From NCBI GenBank assembly GCA_020849615.1, contig JADLFW010000015.1, positions 1-64,000 of the forward strand: a stretch of DNA of 64,000 nt, given 5' to 3'. This stretch comes from Phycisphaerales bacterium. Lineage in GTDB: Bacteria; Planctomycetota; Phycisphaerae; Phycisphaerales; UBA1924. Positions 19,542 through 27,939 of the stretch are shown here, piece after piece (the first letter of the stretch is position 1; every line of letters starts with the position of its first letter). The translations under genes were made by a program, and so were the position numbers. The notes beneath the pieces were generated by a model that was not told where the DNA came from, ran no database searches, and saw only the letters and a program-made list of their open reading frames with translations.

Positions 19542-20963
19542 TCAGCCCGGCGGCTTTGCCGGCGCGAGGTCCATGGCGTTGACCATCAGCTTCCACAGGT
19601 CGATGTTGTCGATGAGCTCGGGCAGCTCCTCCGCGCCGGGGCCCGCCGCGGTGACCTCGACGAGGTCCGCCGTGTGGTTGGGGCTCATGAAGGAGACGCC
19701 CAGGGTGTTGGCGAGCAGCCCGCCCAGCACGCAGGCCGGGCTGTTCAACTCCGCGAACGCCGAGACCCGCTTGCCGGCGTAGGAGGCCAGCAGCATGCTC
19801 ATTTCATCGTCCGCGAGGGTGATGCCGGTGGCTTCGCGGACAGATTCGTGCAGGCGGTCCGCGAACTGGTCCTTTGGGGTCTTCGCCAGCCGGGCGTTCA
19901 TCCACTCGAACGAATGCTTCAGGTTCGCCAGGCGCGGGAAGGCCTCCTCGCCGCGGCGCGTGTAGAGGGTGAATCCGGGGTTGGCGTTGCCGTGGTCCGA
20001 GGTGAGGATGAGCAGCGTGTCATCCCGCCCGTCGATGAACTCGACGGCGGCGCCGACCGCCTCATCAAAGGCGAGCTGGTCGAAGAGCATCGCGCCCGCG
20101 TCGTTGTCGTGAGCGCCGTGGTCGATGCGCCCGCCCTCGATCTGCATCACGAACCCGTCGGGTGATGCCGAGAGCCGGGCCAGCGCGGCGCGGGTCATCT
20201 CGGCGAGCGTGGGCTCGGTCTCGGGGCGGTCGAGGGCGTAGGACATGTGCGACTTGTGGAACAGCCCCAGCAGCGGCCCGGCCGCGGGCGCCGCGAGCAT
20301 CGCCGCGCGGTCGCGGACCACGGTGTACGAAGCGTGATTCGCGATCAGCTCGTCGGGGAAGTACTTGGCGCCGCCGCCCAGGGCCACATCAAAGCCGCGC
20401 TCGAGCATCTGCGCTGCGATCGGGCCCTCCGCATCGCGGCGGGGGCAGTTGACGATGAAACTGGCGGGCGTCGCGTGCGTGACCCGCGCCGTGGTGACCA
20501 CCCCTGTCGCCTTTCCCTGCTGCCGGGCCTGGACCAGGATGGGCACGGGCTGGCGGCCATCGGGCGTCCAGTTGAGCTGCTCGTTGTTGCAGTGCTCACC
20601 GCATCCCCACGCGGCGCCGCCCGCGGCCGAGTCGGTGACGATCGAGTCGGCCGAGTGCGTCGTCGCCGAGGCCCGCCGGACCCCGGGACGCTTCCACAGC
20701 CGGGCCCAGTGGGAATCGTGGCCCAGCTGCCGGGCCGAGTACGTCTGCGCCAGCGCCAGTGTCCCCGAGCTCATGCCGTCGGAGACCATGAAGATGATGT
20801 TGCGGGCCTTGGGCGCAACGCGGTGGATCGGGCGCGGGCGGATCACCGCGTGCGCGGGCCCTCCCAGCCCGGCGGCGATGGCGGAGGCTGCCCCCACCTG
20901 CAGGAAGCTGCGGCGGTCAATCGGCGGCGCGGCGAACCGGGCGGGGTCGGAGGGGGCGGGCAT
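19542..20963 (-). CDS. Alkaline phosphatase (Tat-exported)
   Basis: The 473-residue enzyme hydrolyses phosphomonoesters in the periplasm. It has a twin-arginine signal (DRRSFLQVGAASAIAAGLGG). The first metal-site motif is NIIFMVSDGMS, the nucleophile motif is SIVTDSAAGGAA (Ser attacked by phosphate), and IEGGRIDHGAHDNDAG and ILTSDHGNANPG supply the Zn and Mg ligands. The preferred start is ATG 20963, with GTG 20969 as an alternative. It lies 26 nt downstream of the BatA-like gene and converges with the lipoprotein gene. No Pho-box was identified. Confidence 0.93.
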   Translation of the reverse strand: MPAPSDPARFAAPPIDRRSFLQVGAASAIAAGLGGPAHAVIRPRPIHRVAPKARNIIFMVSDGMSSGTLALAQTYSARQLGHDSHWARLWKRPGVRRASATTHSADSIVTDSAAGGAAWGCGEHCNNEQLNWTPDGRQPVPILVQARQQGKATGVVTTARVTHATPASFIVNCPRRDAEGPIAAQMLERGFDVALGGGAKYFPDELIANHASYTVVRDRAAMLAAPAAGPLLGLFHKSHMSYALDRPETEPTLAEMTRAALARLSASPDGFVMQIEGGRIDHGAHDNDAGAMLFDQLAFDEAVGAAVEFIDGRDDTLLILTSDHGNANPGFTLYTRRGEEAFPRLANLKHSFEWMNARLAKTPKDQFADRLHESVREATGITLADDEMSMLLASYAGKRVSAFAELNSPACVLGGLLANTLGVSFMSPNHTADLVEVTAAGPGAEELPELIDNIDLWKLMVNAMDLAPAKPPG

Positions 20964-20989
20964 GGCCACAGTTTAGGGTCGGCGGCCCG

Positions 20990-23035
20990 TCAGACCCGCA
21001 TGCGGAATGCGTAAAGAAACCACTCAATCACCAGCAGGGCGGCCGCCGCCGCGATGAACCAGGGCCAAACCTCTCGGGATGATTGTTCGGCGGCGTAGGG
21101 ACGGACGGGCCGGCCCGAGATTTCCATCGCCGGTTCCACCCGCAGGCCGGACTCGGTCTCATCCAGGAGATTGATGCAGACCAGGCCCTGAGGCCCGGCG
21201 GGCGCGCCCTCGATTCGGTAAACCCCCGCGCGCTCGATCCGACCAACGGAGAACTCATCTCCCGGTGACAGGCCCGGCGGAACGTCTACCGATAGCGTCG
21301 CCGGGCCCGTCAGTGCAAGACGGGCCGGCGGCCCGGCGGGGAGCGGGATCCGGGCCGCGGCGGCGGTGGTGAACGCGCGGCCCGCCGAGGCCTCGCCCTG
21401 AAGCGTCAGGTAGTCGATGGCCGAGGCCAGGAACACCGTGTAGCCGGGCTGGAGCGGCCAGGTCGATTCTGCGGGGTCGAAGGCCAGCACCAGGTGCCGG
21501 GCCCGGCCTGACTCGAGCAGCGCGATGAGCGGGCCCGCGCTGCCGCGGGCGATCTCGGTGAACCCGGCAGCGCCGGCTTCCGGGCTGGTGTAGGTGAGCG
21601 TGGATGGGTGGGCGACAATGACGGTGTCGGGGGCGACGCCCCGCATGACCGGGTGGTTCCGGTCCCAGCTCAGGAAGTAGGTGGCCGACCTCGCATCGGG
21701 GGTAGGAATCAGAGTGAGGCCCGGGATGGGCGGGCCCGCGCCCATCGACAGCGAAGCAATGGGCGGAATGCGGCGCGGCGTCACGCGGTCGAAGATCACA
21801 AGGTCGAACGCGCCGAGATCCGCCGGGCTGGCGGCGTCAAAGTCGCCCGCGCCGAGCTTGCGCAGCGCGGCGAGCCGCATTTCCGCGAGATTGTCCTCCA
21901 GCAGCGAGCCGGAAGCGAGATCTGCATCGGGAACGACCAGCAGCACACGCGGTCGGGCCGCCGCGTTGACAACCATGGCCGCCGCATTGTCCGCTTCGAG
22001 CACATCGGAATCGTCGATCGTCAGCGCGATGAGCGCGGATTCGCCCGTCTGCACCTCGAACGAGGCCGTCGCCTGCCCGAACTGGAGCGGGCCCCCCGGG
22101 TTGTCGGCGGGCGGCTGCGCGCCCGGCACGACCACGGGCCTGCGGGCGATGACCTGCGCGTTCGCCGAGAGGGCGAGCCCGGCGGAGCGCGGCTGGGCCG
22201 AGGCGTTCTGGATCCGCGCGAAGACACGCAGGATCGCGGGGTTGTCGTAATCCCGCCGGGCGGCCAGCGCGACGATGCCGAGGTTCGCGTGGCCGTCGGG
22301 TGTGCGGCCGGCGGCTGACGGGGCATCGGCATCGGCCGGGCCGATCGGGATGTAGCGGATGGGTGCGGCCAGGCCCGGCAATGGAGCGCCGCCGGCGAAG
22401 GAGCCATCCGAGAGGATGATGACGGGCGGGGGCTCCGGCCCGTCCTGGTCATCGGAGGCCGCGGAGGAGGTCATCGCGTCGATCAGGCGCAGCGCGGCGG
22501 CGAGGTCGCCGGGCTGGTCTGTGGGGGTGAGCTCATCGAGGGCGAGCCGCAGCCGGCCCGGATCCGTGGTGAAGCCGGTCAGGTCGCGCGGCTCGGAGGC
22601 GAAGGCGACGATCGCCGCCGATCTGGGCCCGCCGCCGGCGAAGAGATCATCGAGCAGCCGCCGGGCCCGCGCCTTGGCCTCGTCGAGGCGGGACCGCGTC
22701 TCCGCGCCCGTGATGACATCCCGGGCCGACATCGAAGCGGAGCGGTCAATCAGGATGATCACGCGTGGAGCGGACAGCCCGGGGACGGGGATGGCGGGCC
22801 GGCCGGCGGCCGTGATGAGCAACCCGAGGATGACCAGGTGCAGCAGCAGCAGCCACGAGGGGCGCAGCCAGCGGAAGGGAATGTTGACCTGCAGCTCTCG
22901 GAGCGCCTGGGCCCACAGGTACGTGGCGCTGACCCGGACCGGGCGCCGGCGGAGCTTGAGCAGGTAGAAGGCGAGCAGCACCGGCAGCGTGAGGCCGGCG
23001 GCGAGGAGCGCCGCGGTCGGGGCCAGCAGGGTCAT
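20990..23035 (-). CDS. BatA-like membrane protein with von Willebrand factor A domain
   Basis: The 681-residue protein begins with the BatA N-terminal two-helix region (LLAAGLTLPVLLAFYLLKLRRRPV, then WLLLLHLVILGLLITAAGRP). A VWA domain follows with the MIDAS motif DRSASM (about residue 96). A long extracytoplasmic part comes next, and a last membrane helix (WPWFIAAAAALLVIEWFLYAF) closes the protein. Such proteins work with MoxR ATPases in envelope maintenance. ATG 23035 overlaps the rlmE stop (ATGA), so it is coupled to rlmE. Confidence 0.88.
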   Translation of the reverse strand: MTLLAPTAALLAAGLTLPVLLAFYLLKLRRRPVRVSATYLWAQALRELQVNIPFRWLRPSWLLLLHLVILGLLITAAGRPAIPVPGLSAPRVIILIDRSASMSARDVITGAETRSRLDEAKARARRLLDDLFAGGGPRSAAIVAFASEPRDLTGFTTDPGRLRLALDELTPTDQPGDLAAALRLIDAMTSSAASDDQDGPEPPPVIILSDGSFAGGAPLPGLAAPIRYIPIGPADADAPSAAGRTPDGHANLGIVALAARRDYDNPAILRVFARIQNASAQPRSAGLALSANAQVIARRPVVVPGAQPPADNPGGPLQFGQATASFEVQTGESALIALTIDDSDVLEADNAAAMVVNAAARPRVLLVVPDADLASGSLLEDNLAEMRLAALRKLGAGDFDAASPADLGAFDLVIFDRVTPRRIPPIASLSMGAGPPIPGLTLIPTPDARSATYFLSWDRNHPVMRGVAPDTVIVAHPSTLTYTSPEAGAAGFTEIARGSAGPLIALLESGRARHLVLAFDPAESTWPLQPGYTVFLASAIDYLTLQGEASAGRAFTTAAAARIPLPAGPPARLALTGPATLSVDVPPGLSPGDEFSVGRIERAGVYRIEGAPAGPQGLVCINLLDETESGLRVEPAMEISGRPVRPYAAEQSSREVWPWFIAAAAALLVIEWFLYAFRMRV

Positions 23036-23625
23036 GCCGGTTTATAGCCTTTGGCGACGATGTAAATCTCGCGGGAGACATCGCGGGTGGCCTCGGGCTT
23101 GAGGCCCTTGACTTCTCGGAACAGCGACTGCGTGTCCTTCAGCAGCGCCGGGTACTCGGAGCCCTCGAAGACCTTCATCGCCAGATTCCCGCCCCGGCGC
23201 AGGAGCGGCGGGAGGATCTCCAGCACGCGGCGGCATAGCCGGGCCGAGAGCAGGTCATCGCCGTGGCCCGACGTGTTGGGCGCCATGTCCGACAGCACCA
23301 GGTCGAACGCACGGCCCGAAAGGTCAAGGAGCGCCTTGGGATCGACCTTGAAGACATCGGCGACGATCGTCCGGACGTTCTCGGGAAAGGAGTGGGTGAC
23401 GGGCTGGAGGTCGATGCCCACCGCGATGCCGCGCGGGCCGATGATCGGCGCGACCACCTGGAGCCAGCTTCCGGGCGCGCAACCCAGGTCCAGCACGGCG
23501 TTGCCGGGGTTGATGAGCTTGCGCCGGTCGTTGATCTCGATGAGCTTGTACGCCGATCGCGCAACGTAGCCCTCGGCCTTGGCCTGCTTGAAGAAGCGGT
23601 CGTGGAGCTTTCGGGGTTGGGGCAT
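23032..23625 (-). CDS. rlmE: 23S rRNA (uridine-2'-O) methyltransferase
   Basis: The 197-residue protein is FtsJ/RrmJ-like and should methylate U2552 of 23S rRNA in the ribosomal A loop. ATG 23625 (MPQPRKLHDRFFKQAK) matches the family start. The SAM-binding motif is VLDLGCAPGSW. The K-D-K-E tetrad is visible as SAYKL, LSDMAPN, LAMKVFEG and REIYIVA. Length is normal. It lies 56 nt downstream of iscX and overlaps the BatA-like gene. Confidence 0.96.
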   Translation of the reverse strand: MPQPRKLHDRFFKQAKAEGYVARSAYKLIEINDRRKLINPGNAVLDLGCAPGSWLQVVAPIIGPRGIAVGIDLQPVTHSFPENVRTIVADVFKVDPKALLDLSGRAFDLVLSDMAPNTSGHGDDLLSARLCRRVLEILPPLLRRGGNLAMKVFEGSEYPALLKDTQSLFREVKGLKPEATRDVSREIYIVAKGYKPA

Positions 23626-23681
23626 AGCGGTGAAGGAAGGCACGAAGGGATGAAGGCACCAGGGCACCGGGGCGGGGAGTG

Positions 23682-23912
23682 TCAGTCGTCCTCGTCCTCG
23701 AGATCCTCCTTCTCTTCGATCCACCGGGCCTGGATCGTCTCGAGGATCTTCTCGTTGACGGGATGGCCCGGCTCCTCGTGGAAGCCGGGGAGGGATTGCA
23801 CGAGCGCGCGCAGTTCCGTGAACCGCACCGCGAAGGGGTCGCGATCGGGGTACCGCCGGGCCAGGTGCTCGGCGATGAGATCAACTTCGAGCCAGCCGAA
23901 GATCTCGGGCAT
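23682..23912 (-). CDS. iscX: Fe-S cluster assembly protein IscX
   Basis: The 76-residue acidic protein starts at ATG 23912 and matches IscX (YfhJ) end to end: FGWLEVDLIAEHLARRYPD, DPFAVRFTELRALVQSLPGF, NEKILETIQARWIEE. IscX binds iron and the cysteine desulfurase IscS and tunes the rate of ISC assembly. In gammaproteobacteria it follows fdx; here it follows fdx by one intervening gene. The C-terminus (EEKEDLEDEDD) is extra acidic. Confidence 0.9.
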   Translation of the reverse strand: MPEIFGWLEVDLIAEHLARRYPDRDPFAVRFTELRALVQSLPGFHEEPGHPVNEKILETIQARWIEEKEDLEDEDD

Positions 23913-23953
23913 GCGGGATAGTAAGCGCGGGGATGGCCCGGGCGGCCGGCACT

Positions 23954-25072
23954 CTACTCGCCGGGCGGGATCGAGATGGGCATCACCGGCTTGCCCTCGC
24001 GGGTGAAGAAATCGGGAGGCAGATCCGCATTGATGACGCATCCGATGAACGCCTTGTCGAGCGATGTGGCCCGCTCATCCTCGAACCATGCTTGCCAGCC
24101 GTCGGGGATCCGCAGCCCTTCGACCTCGGCGAAGGTCGTGAATCGCCGTTCCACAGCGCCGAGTGTGCCCTTGGGGCCCCAGTCGTGGTGCCGAACACCC
24201 AGCAGGTACCCGGAATCCGGCTCGATGATGAGCTCGGTCGTGGTGGAGTCGAAGTGGACCGCCACCAGCTCGCCCTTGTTTTCTCGCGCCGGGCCGAGGT
24301 GGCAGGCGATGAAGTCGGGCCGGGCCCGTGAACGGAAGATCACCGGAACCTGCCGGGACATCTGGCGCGCGAAGATCGTCCGCTGCTGCGGATGCATCGA
24401 ACGCGCACCGCCCGATTCGATGAAGAACGCATCGCCGGGCGTGAGCGTCTTGGTCCAGCTGCTGCTATCCCACCGGTAATCCGTGCGGATCGCGTCGGGG
24501 AGCCGAAGCGTTGTGGTTTCAATGGTCAGGTGCTTCTCGCCGCGGTCTTCAACACGCATTTCCTCCCGGTACTCGATGGTTGTGACCGCATCCAGCCGGG
24601 CCGGCCCGCCCATCCACGTCAGGCACTTGTCGAAGAGCTCGCGGCCCCGCGCCATCTGCTCGGGAGTTCCGGTGGGCGCCGGGTCGGACAGCGGCTCGAG
24701 CACCGCGGGCGGATTCTTCAGGAAGGCGGCCCGGCAACCGTCGGAGGCGAAGATGTAGATCTTGCCGTCGTGCACCGCGTAGCGGTCGGGGTCGGCGCAA
24801 CCGCTCAGGCCGCCCATGCGGGCGCACGCGCCGCCGAGCTGGATCTCGTACAGAGCCGGGTCGGCTTTGAATGCATCACGCGATTCGGCGGTGGCGAACC
24901 GGTACTCGAAGTTGCCGTGCCTGACGCTGAACTCTTCCAGGCCGGGCTTTTCGAGGTTCTGCGTCACCAGGATCACGGGATCCATCGCAAAGGTGCCCAT
25001 CACCGGCTCATTACCAGCCCGGCACCGGCAGCACAGCGCACAGAGCAGGACGATCGTGGCGGTCCGGAACAT
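23954..25072 (-). CDS. Exported YHS-domain protein
   Basis: The 372-residue protein has an N-terminal signal peptide with several Cys (TIVLLCALCCRCRAG). A YHS-like domain follows (EEFSVRHGNFEYRFATAESRDAF...DPALY, about residues 46-75). It has nearby cysteines (GGACARMGGLSGC) and a second similar strand-helix (DGKIYIFASDGCRAAFLKNP). YHS domains often bind metals in periplasmic or membrane proteins. The C-terminal 240 residues are beta-rich like outer-membrane lipoprotein carriers (LolA-type fold) but are not assigned. It sits between fdx and iscX, so an iron or Fe-S link is possible. Confidence 0.7.
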   Translation of the reverse strand: MFRTATIVLLCALCCRCRAGNEPVMGTFAMDPVILVTQNLEKPGLEEFSVRHGNFEYRFATAESRDAFKADPALYEIQLGGACARMGGLSGCADPDRYAVHDGKIYIFASDGCRAAFLKNPPAVLEPLSDPAPTGTPEQMARGRELFDKCLTWMGGPARLDAVTTIEYREEMRVEDRGEKHLTIETTTLRLPDAIRTDYRWDSSSWTKTLTPGDAFFIESGGARSMHPQQRTIFARQMSRQVPVIFRSRARPDFIACHLGPARENKGELVAVHFDSTTTELIIEPDSGYLLGVRHHDWGPKGTLGAVERRFTTFAEVEGLRIPDGWQAWFEDERATSLDKAFIGCVINADLPPDFFTREGKPVMPISIPPGE

Positions 25073-25172
25073 GGCGGGCTCCTGGTCAGCGCGCTGGGCG
25101 CTGCCGAGCGGACAACGTACCGGTCTTTGAATGATCGTTCAAGTCCGAACCGCGGGAATTTGGGGGGTACCC

Positions 25173-25571
25173 CTAGTGGGGGGCTTCCTTCACCGCGTTG
25201 CGGTTCCAGGCGGGGACTCGGACGACGATCGGGCCCTTGCCGGTGATCTCGCACTGGCAGGCCAGGCGGGAGTTGCGCTGCAGGCCCGGCGCTTCCTCGA
25301 CGCGGTCATCCTCGGCCTCGGTCGCCTCGGTGAGATCCTTCATTCCCTGCTCGATGTAGATATGGCAGGTGGAGCACGCGCAGACACCGCCGCAGGCGTG
25401 CTCGATGTTGATCCCGTTCTCCATCGCCACTTCGAGCAGATGGCAGCCTTTGGGCACGACCAGGTCGCGCTCGGGGGTGTCGGAGCCGGTCAGGCCCTCG
25501 GGGTCCTCGAGAATGAACTTCACCGGCACAACCGGTGGATCGTTGAGATGGTCGGAATGGCGAATGGACAC
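25173..25571 (-). CDS. fdx: ISC-type [2Fe-2S] ferredoxin
   Basis: The 132-residue ferredoxin has the adrenodoxin/ISC ligand pattern CGGVCACSTCH with the last Cys in LACQCEI. The GINIEHACGG and EEDDRVEEA segments are family-typical. It provides electrons for Fe-S assembly and other mitochondrial-type ISC reactions. A short N-terminal extension (MSIRHSDHLNDPP) is added. It heads the fdx-YHS-iscX-rlmE-batA-phosphatase run on the minus strand. Confidence 0.94.
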   Translation of the reverse strand: MSIRHSDHLNDPPVVPVKFILEDPEGLTGSDTPERDLVVPKGCHLLEVAMENGINIEHACGGVCACSTCHIYIEQGMKDLTEATEAEDDRVEEAPGLQRNSRLACQCEITGKGPIVVRVPAWNRNAVKEAPH

Positions 25572-25686
25572 GAAGACCTCCGGGGGCGACTTAGACGCGT
25601 TCCACTATAGGGAAGCGGGATGGGCCATCGTCGGCCCGGACCGGGCCAAACCCGTCGGAGCCGCTGGCATCCTATCTTTGCGGTCC

Positions 25687-26559
25687 ATGACCGCCATGTC
25701 CGCCATGACCCCCCCGGACGTCCCGGGTCACGATCCCTCATCCCAACAGGATCCGATCGACATTTCGGTGGTGGCCCCGGCCCACAACGAGGAGGAGAAC
25801 ATCTCCGCCCTCGTCGGCGAGGTGGAGGCCGCGCTGCGGCCGACGGGCCTGCGCTTCGAAATGGTGGTCGTGGATGACGGCTCGACCGATGGCACCCGGG
25901 CCCGGCTGCTGGCTCAGATGCTCACCCGGCCGTGGCTGCGGTGTGTAGCGATGACCAACACCCCGCCCGGGAAGGGCAACGGACAATCAGCGGCGTTCCA
26001 CGCGGGCTTCCGGGCCGCGCGGGGCCGCCTCGTCGCCGTGCTCGATGCCGACCTCCAGAACGATCCGGCGGACCTTCCCGCGATGCTCGACCTGCTGCGG
26101 CGTGAGAAGGCCGACATGGTGCAGGGCGACCGTTCGCACGCCCGCCAAGACAACTTCATCCGGCGCATCGGCTCGGTCGTGGGGCGCAAGTTCCGGCTCT
26201 GGCTCCTGGGCGACACCATCCGGGACACGGGGTGTTCGCTGCGGCTCATGCGGCGGGAGATCGCCATCGCCCTGCCGCTGGAGTTCAAGGGGATGCACCG
26301 GTTCATCCCCGCGACCGCCCGGCACCTGGGGTTCAGGGTGGTCGAGATGCCCGTGCGGCACCGCCCGCGGGTGGCGGGGGAAACCAAGTACGGGCTGGGG
26401 ATCACCAAGCGGGCGATTCCCGGGTTGATCGACCTGCTGGCCGTGCGCTACATGCGCAACCGGCGGCGACCGGTGACAAGCACCGAGGTGGCGCCGCCCC
26501 ACGCCGGGCCCGGCTCCGAACGCACGCCGGCCCGGGCGGCCGAAGGGGTGGGGGCGTGA
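25687..26559 (+). CDS. Family 2 glycosyltransferase (dolichyl-phosphate mannose synthase-like)
   Basis: The 290-residue enzyme has the GT-A fold motifs ISVVAPAHNEEENI, VVDDGSTDGTRA and VLDADLQNDPADLP (metal-binding DxD). A C-terminal RHRPRVAGETKYGLG loop follows, typical of undecaprenyl- or dolichyl-phosphate hexose synthases such as ArnC/DPM1. No C-terminal membrane helices are present. Several ATGs are in frame; 25687 is the first. The stop overlaps the next gene as GTGA, and that partner is a lipid-A-disaccharide-synthase N-terminal-type membrane protein. The two probably act together on a lipid-linked sugar. Confidence 0.9.
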   Translation: MTAMSAMTPPDVPGHDPSSQQDPIDISVVAPAHNEEENISALVGEVEAALRPTGLRFEMVVVDDGSTDGTRARLLAQMLTRPWLRCVAMTNTPPGKGNGQSAAFHAGFRAARGRLVAVLDADLQNDPADLPAMLDLLRREKADMVQGDRSHARQDNFIRRIGSVVGRKFRLWLLGDTIRDTGCSLRLMRREIAIALPLEFKGMHRFIPATARHLGFRVVEMPVRHRPRVAGETKYGLGITKRAIPGLIDLLAVRYMRNRRRPVTSTEVAPPHAGPGSERTPARAAEGVGA

Positions 26560-27191
26560 AGAAACGGATGAAGTGGGAGCCGGCGGCGGCCATGGTCGCC
26601 GTGTTGCTGGTTGGTGTGCTGCTGGTCATGCGGCCGTGGGATTCGCGGCTGTATGACACGCGGCCCGGCGCGACACTCACCGAGTTGCAGGCGGTTGGGG
26701 GGCGGGGCGTCGTAGAGACGGTGGTGGACCCCGGGACGGGGGATGCGACGTTCCGCGTGATGATGCGCGATGGCTATGTGTCGCCCGTCATGGGCCCGGC
26801 CGAGTTCCGTGAGGTCTTCGGAGAGAAGGCGTACCGCGGTGCGCTCTCCATGCGGGCGAGCAGGGTCTTCAAGCTGCTCAACATCACCTCGTGGGCCTCG
26901 GTGGCGTGGGTGGTGATGGGGCTGGCGGGGCAGCTCGCTTTCTCGGGCCGGATGCTCCTGCAGTGGTTTCTGAGCGAGAAGCGCGGGCAGAGCGTCGTGC
27001 CGGAGGTCTTCTGGTGGCTCAGCCTCGCCGGTGGTGCGATGCTGTTCGCGTATTTCGTCTGGCGCAGGGACCTGGTAGCCGTCCTGGGGCAAACATCGGG
27101 CCTGGTGATCTACGCGCGGAATCTGCGCCTGATCGGCAAGCACAAGCGGCGGGCGGCCCGGGCGGGCCAGGCGGCGGAGTCAGTCGGCTGA
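26556..27191 (+). CDS. LAB_N (lipid-A-disaccharide synthase N-terminal domain) membrane protein
   Basis: The 211-residue protein starts at GTG 26556, coupled to the glycosyltransferase. A first helix (AAAMVAVLLVGVLLVM) is followed by a small periplasmic part. The LAB_N module comes next: LAFSGRMLLQWFLSEKRGQSVVPEVFW, LSLAGGAMLFAYFVWRRDLVAVLGQ and VIYARNLRLI. LAB_N proteins are three-helix membrane proteins found beside ArnC-type transferases. They are thought to help flip or present lipid-linked sugars. Confidence 0.85.
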   Translation: MKKRMKWEPAAAMVAVLLVGVLLVMRPWDSRLYDTRPGATLTELQAVGGRGVVETVVDPGTGDATFRVMMRDGYVSPVMGPAEFREVFGEKAYRGALSMRASRVFKLLNITSWASVAWVVMGLAGQLAFSGRMLLQWFLSEKRGQSVVPEVFWWLSLAGGAMLFAYFVWRRDLVAVLGQTSGLVIYARNLRLIGKHKRRAARAGQAAESVG

Positions 27192-27287
27192 ATCTGGTAC
27201 AAGATGCGGCTCTCAGGGGTATGAAGTGCGGATGGTCCATCCGGGTTGTTGGCCCGGCCCGGGAGTTGCATTCACATTGGGGAAGGC

Positions 27288-27902
27288 ATGCGCGTCTACC
27301 TCGACAACCGGGACATGGGTGTGGCGGCGGGGACCCTGGCGGACGGGCTGAAGGCCGGAGTCGCAGCGGCTGAAGCCGGGGGGCGGGTCGTCATCGAGAT
27401 GAAGGCCGACGGGGCCGAGATCGGGGATGCCGAGCTGTCTCGGGCGGAGGAGCCGACGACGATCCAGGAGCTGCATCTGGTGTCAGCGGATGCCCGGACC
27501 CTGGTGCGCGTAACGCTTTATGACGCCGCGGATGCCCTGGGAGAGGCCAAGGCGAGGCAGGATGCGGCCTCGGAGCTGATCCAGGCGGGCGACACCCAGA
27601 AGGCGCTCGATCACCTGCAGGAAGCGCTGGGGCTGTGGCAGCTGGTTCGGGGGACGGTCGACAAGAGCGCGGAGCTGCTTTCGCTGCGGCTCGACCAGAC
27701 GGTTGTAAAGGGTGCGGATGGCGCCGAGCTGCGCCTGGCCGAAGAGGCTGATGCGCTCAAAGTCTCGCTGGGAGAGATCAAGAGTGCGCTGGAGAGCCAG
27801 GACTGGTCGGCGTTGTCCGATGCACTCTCCTACGACATGGACCGCCGCGCGGCCACGTGGCAGCGCCTGCTGCGGGCGCTGGGAGATCACATCGCCCGCT
27901 GA
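27288..27902 (+). CDS. Hypothetical cytoplasmic protein, coiled-coil rich
   Basis: The 204-residue protein starts at ATG 27288 (GGGGAAGG upstream). It has a short beta N-terminus (MRVYLDNRDMGVAAGTL) and then mostly amphipathic helices (ELIQAGDTQKALDHLQEAL, ALKVSLGEIKSALESQDW, SDALSYDMDRRAATWQRL). There is no signal peptide and no recognised family. It probably forms an operon with the next gene 37 nt downstream. Confidence 0.6.
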   Translation: MRVYLDNRDMGVAAGTLADGLKAGVAAAEAGGRVVIEMKADGAEIGDAELSRAEEPTTIQELHLVSADARTLVRVTLYDAADALGEAKARQDAASELIQAGDTQKALDHLQEALGLWQLVRGTVDKSAELLSLRLDQTVVKGADGAELRLAEEADALKVSLGEIKSALESQDWSALSDALSYDMDRRAATWQRLLRALGDHIAR

Positions 27903-27939
27903 GCGTGTGCGTGTATTGGGGGAGGGAGAGCATCAAGCC

